Positions 6,457-9,794 of a stretch of DNA of 9,794 nt are shown piece after piece (positions within the stretch are counted from its first letter, which is position 1; each line of letters starts with the position of its first letter). Position numbers and translations under genes: made by a program. The notes beneath the pieces were generated by a model. It was given only the letters and a program-made list of their open reading frames with translations. It ran no database searches and was not told the DNA's origin. Source of the DNA: JBLIOB01 sp047639575 (GTDB taxonomy: Bacteria; Bacteroidota; Bacteroidia; Flavobacteriales_D; Parvicellaceae); the NCBI GenBank assembly GCA_047639575.1, contig JBLIOB010000148.1:1-9794 (forward strand), read 5' to 3'.

Positions 6457-6815
6457 TATGATAATTTTATGAAGTTATTGCCTTATTGAATTTTGGAACT
6501 ATTCAGCCGCTTCTTTATATAGGATTAATGTTTTTAGTTATTTAACTCAAAGCATAATGTCTTATTTGTACTTGTTTTATTTATCATTTATCCTAATTAT
6601 TTTAAAGACCTAATTGAATGCTTCTACTAATACAATTGAAGTTGTTTTCAGATTGTGGCTGATAAATTGTAGAATGGCCTTTACTGATTTTTTCATACCT
6701 CAAAGGTAAAGAAAGAGGTACAAGTAATCGTACGGATTTCGAAATTGGAGCTTGTTTACTTAGTAGTTGGTACATTTTATGATCTTGTAGTTGTTGATAA
6801 TTTGTTTTGGAAAGC
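6457..6815. other. AT-rich intergenic region, no gene recognised
   Basis: This stretch lies between the hydrolase start and the 3' end of the second cyclase gene. It is AT-rich with stops in all frames; the longest plus-strand frame continues into the cyclase gene as its complement and has no family features. The hydrolase promoter should lie in the first ~150 bp, but I found no well-spaced TTG/TAnnTTTG pair. No intrinsic terminator for the cyclase gene was clear, and the inverted-repeat arm seen beyond the cyclase stop of unit 1 is absent here. Confidence 0.5.
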
Positions 6816-9170
6816 TCAGTTTCTGTCCTGTGAAGGATATCTAATCACTTCTTTCCAATACGCCTTCGGCGTTTTCCCTTCTATTTTTTTAAAGAAAGTA
6901 TTAAAGACCGTTTTGGAATTAAATCCACTCTCGTAGGCAAGGGAGAGAATAGTCAAGTGCTGCTGCTCTGGATCAGCGGCTTTGGCTTTGAAGGCTTCCA
7001 GACGGTGAGAATTGACGTATTCTGAGAAGTTTTTATCAAAACCTTCATTAAGCACTTGGGATAGTTGATTGGAAGGGACCTCTAAAGTATTAGCCAAACT
7101 GCGAAGCGTTAAGTTTGGATCGAGATATGGTTTCTTTTCGGACATCAAAATGGCTAATTTTTGTTGATATATTTCTAAAAGATCCTTATCGAGTAATGAT
7201 TGTTTATATTTTCTTTTAGCTAAGCCGAATGTTGTTTTTTCGCCCAGAACTTGTCGCATCAATTTTTGAAAACGAGGAAGCGAACGAAGTGGTTTGAGGA
7301 ATGGCTCAATGGATAGATATACCATCATTGGTAAGCGATTGGCAAGCCCTTGCTCAATTAATTGGATAGCCGTATACTGATTGCCCTGTATCGTTTGAGT
7401 TAATATTAGAAAATTTAATGCTCTTTCAGCCTGGTCTGTTTCCAGATGGGCTTCCAATTTTGTGATTCCCGCTTTAGTCCGAACACTATCACCCAAGGCT
7501 GCGAAAGATAAAGTAGTACCTCCAAGTTTTACTAAGTCGCCCGATTCATCCGCTGGAAGGTTTTGAAAGAATGCTAAGCCTTCTTTGGTACGTCCCATTA
7601 ACAATAATGTTTGTCCTAGATATTGGGTGGATAGCATGAATCCAGGATTTAAGTTGAGACTCTTATTGAACCATTCAATCGCTTTTTCACATTTCTCCTC
7701 TTCGTAATAAATAAATCCTTTCAAGTTGTATGTTACCGAAGAAATAGGATCAAGTTGAAGGGCTGTATCTGCATGATTTGTGGCTGCTGTGAACTTCCCT
7801 TCCGCGATCAGTGCTAAGGCCATGGTATGATAGTAATCAACTGTCGGACGGATTTCAAAGGACTTATTCAAGTGTAGATAAGTACCGTTTAAGTCCCACT
7901 TTTGCAAAAAGCAAATATGAGAAAGATTAAGTTGACATTCTGGCAAGTTTGGATTCAATTGAATGGCTTTATCCTGAAAGGGTTGTGCTGTAGCAAAAGC
8001 TTCATGGGCGGGTACTAACCCAAATGCTCCAAGTAGCGTATGGCCCTGATGTATCATTAGATAGGTTAAAGCAAAATTAGGTTGCTCCATAATGATTTCT
8101 TCTAGAATCGAAATTCCTTTTTCTAAATTAGGCTTATCCATTTTATATATATGATATCTGCCTTTTAGATATCTTTTATAAACTTCAACTGGTACATCTG
8201 GAGCATCGACTAAGTGGTCTCCTATTTCAAAATGACCAATATGTTCTCGCAGTTTATCGGCAATAAGAAGACTGACTTCATCTTGAACGGCAAAGATATC
8301 ATCCATAGATCGATCAAAGGTTTCTGACCAAAAGTGGAAATCATCCCTAACATCAATAAGCTGAGCCGTTATCCTAACTTTATTTTCAGATAGTCGAATA
8401 CTACCTTCTAATATTGTTGAAACATTTAGCTCTTGACCAATCTGTGGAATAGGGATGTTCTTATCCTTAAAATAAAATGAAGAGGTTCGGGACGTAACTT
8501 TTAATTCTTTAATTTTCGCCAGGGCATTGATGATTTCTTCAGTCATACCATCACTGAAGTACGCGTCATCTTTATTTGGGCTCATACTGATAAAAGGAAG
8601 TACCGCAATTGATTTACCCGCTTTTTTGTATTTCCCTTTGAGTTCTGATCGAATCGGAATTTTTATTCCATCATTGGTCACTGAAAAAATTTCAACAGGA
8701 TGTGTAATGTTTTTTAATTCAAAATGTCCTAATGTTTTAGTTGAGATTTGCTTCTGATTCTTTAGCTCATCATTGACCGCGTTAGAGAGCAGGATTCCTC
8801 CTGCGATGCCCATACTTTCGATTCTTGACGCGATGTTCACACCATCACCGTATACTTCTGTACCATCAAAAACAATATCTCCAAGATGCAAGCCGATTCT
8901 AATTGGAACTGATTCTCCCTCGCCAAATTCTTGCTGAATATTGATGGCACATTCGACGGCTTCAACTACGCTTTGAAAAACACTGAGTGTGCCATCTCCA
9001 AAGTATTGCAAAATCTCTCCATTGTGTTGTTTATGTTGCTCATTGAAAACTTGTCGATGGAGTGTTCTGGCTCTAACGGCAGCTTGTTCATCTTGCTGCA
9101 TTAAGAGCGTATACCCAACAATGTCGGTGAACATTATTACAGTAAGGCGGCGGGTTTTCTCTTCTTTCAT
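6816..9170 (-). CDS. Class III nucleotide cyclase / TolB-like / TPR / AraC-type HTH regulator, copy 2
   Basis: A 784-residue paralogue of the regulator at 841-3174, collinear with it without net gaps apart from seven extra C-terminal residues (ending PSQDRN). The same key residues are present at the same numbers: Asp16, Asp59, Asn112, Arg116, and the unusual Gln55 and Glu105. By eye about 29 of the first 340 residues differ, through the cyclase and TolB/FlgO-like domains, ending at the shared KRYLKGRYH. From residue 341 the TPR region (~341-625) falls to roughly half identity, and the AraC-type HTH (~685-775) recovers to about 70%, with ESGFNSKTVFNTFFKK identical in both. The two proteins probably share a catalytic and dimerisation core but read different signals, and may bind related but not identical DNA sites. 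The ATG at 9170 is confirmed by alignment with copy 1. It is divergent from the second NAD(P)-binding gene. Confidence 0.93.
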   Translation of the reverse strand: MKEEKTRRLTVIMFTDIVGYTLLMQQDEQAAVRARTLHRQVFNEQHKQHNGEILQYFGDGTLSVFQSVVEAVECAINIQQEFGEGESVPIRIGLHLGDIVFDGTEVYGDGVNIASRIESMGIAGGILLSNAVNDELKNQKQISTKTLGHFELKNITHPVEIFSVTNDGIKIPIRSELKGKYKKAGKSIAVLPFISMSPNKDDAYFSDGMTEEIINALAKIKELKVTSRTSSFYFKDKNIPIPQIGQELNVSTILEGSIRLSENKVRITAQLIDVRDDFHFWSETFDRSMDDIFAVQDEVSLLIADKLREHIGHFEIGDHLVDAPDVPVEVYKRYLKGRYHIYKMDKPNLEKGISILEEIIMEQPNFALTYLMIHQGHTLLGAFGLVPAHEAFATAQPFQDKAIQLNPNLPECQLNLSHICFLQKWDLNGTYLHLNKSFEIRPTVDYYHTMALALIAEGKFTAATNHADTALQLDPISSVTYNLKGFIYYEEEKCEKAIEWFNKSLNLNPGFMLSTQYLGQTLLLMGRTKEGLAFFQNLPADESGDLVKLGGTTLSFAALGDSVRTKAGITKLEAHLETDQAERALNFLILTQTIQGNQYTAIQLIEQGLANRLPMMVYLSIEPFLKPLRSLPRFQKLMRQVLGEKTTFGLAKRKYKQSLLDKDLLEIYQQKLAILMSEKKPYLDPNLTLRSLANTLEVPSNQLSQVLNEGFDKNFSEYVNSHRLEAFKAKAADPEQQHLTILSLAYESGFNSKTVFNTFFKKIEGKTPKAYWKEVIRYPSQDRN

Positions 9171-9249
9171 CTGCTTTTTCTTCGTTACCTTACCAGCACT
9201 AATTCGTGCGCCTAAATCGGGATATAAAAGATAAATTTACGATTAAGGA

Positions 9250-9400
9250 ATGGAAAAGAAATGGGTTGTTATTTTTATGGGAATCTATCTTTTTCTATGA
9301 CAAAGCAAAAACGCAGGGATAGGCGGAACTATGGGGAGAATGCCTGACGGCAAAGGCAGGTATTTTTAACGAAGTCGGAGGAATAAAGAGACCTCCATAA
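9250..9400 (+). pseudogene. Possible decayed small lipoprotein/membrane peptide gene inside the insertion
   Basis: From ATG at 9250, directly after AGGA, the plus strand reads MEKKWVVIFMGIYLFL, a basic start and hydrophobic helix like a signal peptide, then TGA at 9298-9300, where a lipobox Cys would be expected. The same frame continues Q-S-K-N-A-G-I-G-G-T-M-G-R-M-P-D-G-K-G-R-Y-F to TAA at 9367-9369. Shifting one base there continues as N-E-V-G-G-I-K-R-P-P and stops at 9398-9400. One nonsense change plus one frameshift would restore a ~50-residue secreted peptide. I do not recognise the family, and a chance frame is possible in so short a region. Confidence 0.25.
9341..9352. repeat. Short hairpin TGCCTGACGGCA inside the insertion
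   Basis: TGCC pairs with GGCA around a TGAC loop; a further AGGCA at 9354-9358 offers an alternative stem with TGCCT. It matches 4142-4154 except for one extra C in that copy. These are the only two occurrences I found in the window. It overlaps the possible decayed frame, where it would encode Met-Pro-Asp-Gly, so a coding explanation for this copy is also possible. Confidence 0.35.
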
Positions 9401-9431
9401 GTGGCAAGTTATTATTTCATCTTTACTAATT

Positions 9432-9487
9432 GGTTCCAATTCATAAATCCGAACGACTGTCAAATCCAATCCTCTTTTATTTGTAAT
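9432..9487 (+). promoter_or_regulatory. Conserved leader blocks before NAD(P)-binding gene, unit 2
   Basis: Positions 9432-9457 and 9468-9487 are identical to 3253-3278 and 3289-3308 of unit 1, while the 10-bp spacer between them is almost entirely different. They survive although the insertion lies only a few bases upstream, which argues that they belong functionally to the NAD(P)-binding gene rather than to the cyclase gene. Confidence 0.45.
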
Positions 9488-9794
9488 ATGAAAAACAAAA
9501 GAAAGAATTTGACAATACTGGTAGTCGGTGCGAGCGGTGCTACGGGGCGGCTGTTAATAGATCAACTTCTGCAACGAGGACATAATGTGAAGGCCATAGT
9601 TCGTAATTCTGCAACCTTGCCAGATTTTCTGAAGGGTAGGGATCGTCTGGAAGTGATTTTTGCCAGTATCCTGGATCTTAGTGATGAGGCACTTGCCGTT
9701 CATGTCGATGAATGTGATGCAGTGGCTTCATGTCTAGGACATAAGATGACATGGAAAGGCATTTATGGTCATCCTCAAAGGCTGGTAACGAACG
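9488..9794 (+). CDS. NAD(P)-binding protein, NmrA/atypical SDR type, copy 2 (N-terminal part)
   Basis: The first 102 codons are present and the gene runs off the right edge. It starts MKNKRKN and has the same GASGATG nucleotide-binding loop (Gly14, Gly17, Gly20) as copy 1. By my count 17 of 102 residues differ (about 83% identity) and there are no gaps; DAVASCLGH is kept. The upstream in-frame ATG available to copy 1 is ATA here, fixing the start at 9488. Like copy 1 it is divergent from a cyclase regulator and probably controlled by it. Whether the C-terminal half is intact cannot be seen. Confidence 0.85.
   Translation, partial: MKNKRKNLTILVVGASGATGRLLIDQLLQRGHNVKAIVRNSATLPDFLKGRDRLEVIFASILDLSDEALAVHVDECDAVASCLGHKMTWKGIYGHPQRLVTN

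Larger units (their letters stand above)
9243..9425. other. ~183-bp insertion in the unit 2 divergent region
   Basis: Alignment of the two divergent regions shows unit 1 continuous at 3244-3247, while unit 2 has about 183 additional bases. The pentamer TTTAC stands at both edges (9236-9240 and 9422-9426) and once in unit 1 (3240-3244), as a target-site duplication could leave, though the exact boundary is ambiguous by a few bases. The insert contains the hairpin TGCCTGACGGCA (9341-9352), an inverted repeat GGAGG/CCTCC (9377-9381 and 9392-9396) and a broken lipoprotein-like frame. No transposase. The alternative is that unit 1 lost this DNA. Confidence 0.55.
9171..9487. promoter_or_regulatory. 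Divergent control region of unit 2, split by extra DNA
   Basis: This 317-bp region corresponds to the 134-bp region 3175-3308. The 70 bp next to the cyclase start (9171-9240) and the 62 bp next to the NAD(P)-binding start (9426-9487) align with unit 1; about 183 bp in between have no counterpart. The separation means the two promoters no longer share close control sites as they could in unit 1, so the genes of unit 2 may be regulated differently. The extra DNA is described separately. Confidence 0.5.

Noticed and set aside
6745..6936. Plus-strand frame of 63 codons overlapping the second cyclase 3' end
   Set aside because: Much of it is the complement of the AraC domain and the rest is AT-rich DNA without protein features.
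9377..9396. GGAGG/CCTCC hairpin as an intrinsic terminator
   Set aside because: The stem is only 5 bp with a 10-base loop and no T-tract follows.
1..9794. CRISPR array, tRNA/rRNA genes, transposase or integrase genes
   Set aside because: No regularly spaced repeats, no tRNA-like or rRNA-like sequence and no recombinase motifs were seen on either strand.

Overview
The window most likely comes from a member of the Bacteroidota, probably of Cytophagales type. The DNA is AT-rich, Shine-Dalgarno sequences are weak or absent, the first gene carries a Bacteroidota-style lipoprotein leader ending in SFSC, and cyclase-TPR-AraC regulators of the kind seen here are familiar from that group. The assignment rests on protein style only; there is no rRNA or marker gene.

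Layout. At the left edge is the N-terminal 183 codons of a secreted amidohydrolase lipoprotein (minus strand, running off the window). Next comes unit 1: a 777-residue regulator (class III nucleotide cyclase + TolB/FlgO-like domain + TPRs + AraC-type HTH, minus strand) transcribed divergently from a 255-residue NmrA/SDR-like NAD(P)-binding protein (plus strand). Then follows a minus-strand run of accessory genes: an intact alpha/beta hydrolase, a small glycine-zipper protein broken by an in-frame TAA, a CPBP (CAAX/Abi) membrane protease broken by an in-frame TGA, and a membrane protein that loses its family sequence after 71 residues. Finally, unit 2 repeats unit 1: a 784-residue paralogue of the regulator and, divergently, a second NAD(P)-binding protein cut by the right edge.

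The main result is the duplicated divergent pair. The two regulators match over the first ~340 residues (about 91% identity by eye) and over the adjoining 70 bp of noncoding DNA (60/70). They drop abruptly to roughly half identity at the start of the TPR region. The leader DNA of the two NAD(P)-binding genes holds a perfectly conserved 26-bp block and a perfectly conserved start-proximal block. This suggests that each regulator and its oxidoreductase-like neighbour form a working unit, with a constrained cyclase/TolB module and a freely diverging TPR sensor part. The cyclase domains keep both metal Asp residues and the transition-state Asn and Arg, but have Gln and Glu where adenylate cyclases have the base-selecting Lys and Asp, so the product cannot be assumed to be cAMP.

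The DNA between the units is decaying: three consecutive genes are broken. In unit 2 an extra ~183 bp, containing a broken lipoprotein-like reading frame, splits the divergent control region. A short hairpin, TGCC(C)TGACGGCA, occurs only twice in the window, both times at rearrangement sites (the end of the truncated membrane protein and inside the 183-bp insert). Unit 1 is bracketed by an imperfect 17/18-bp inverted repeat just outside both stop codons. No RNA genes, CRISPR arrays, transposase genes or origins were seen.
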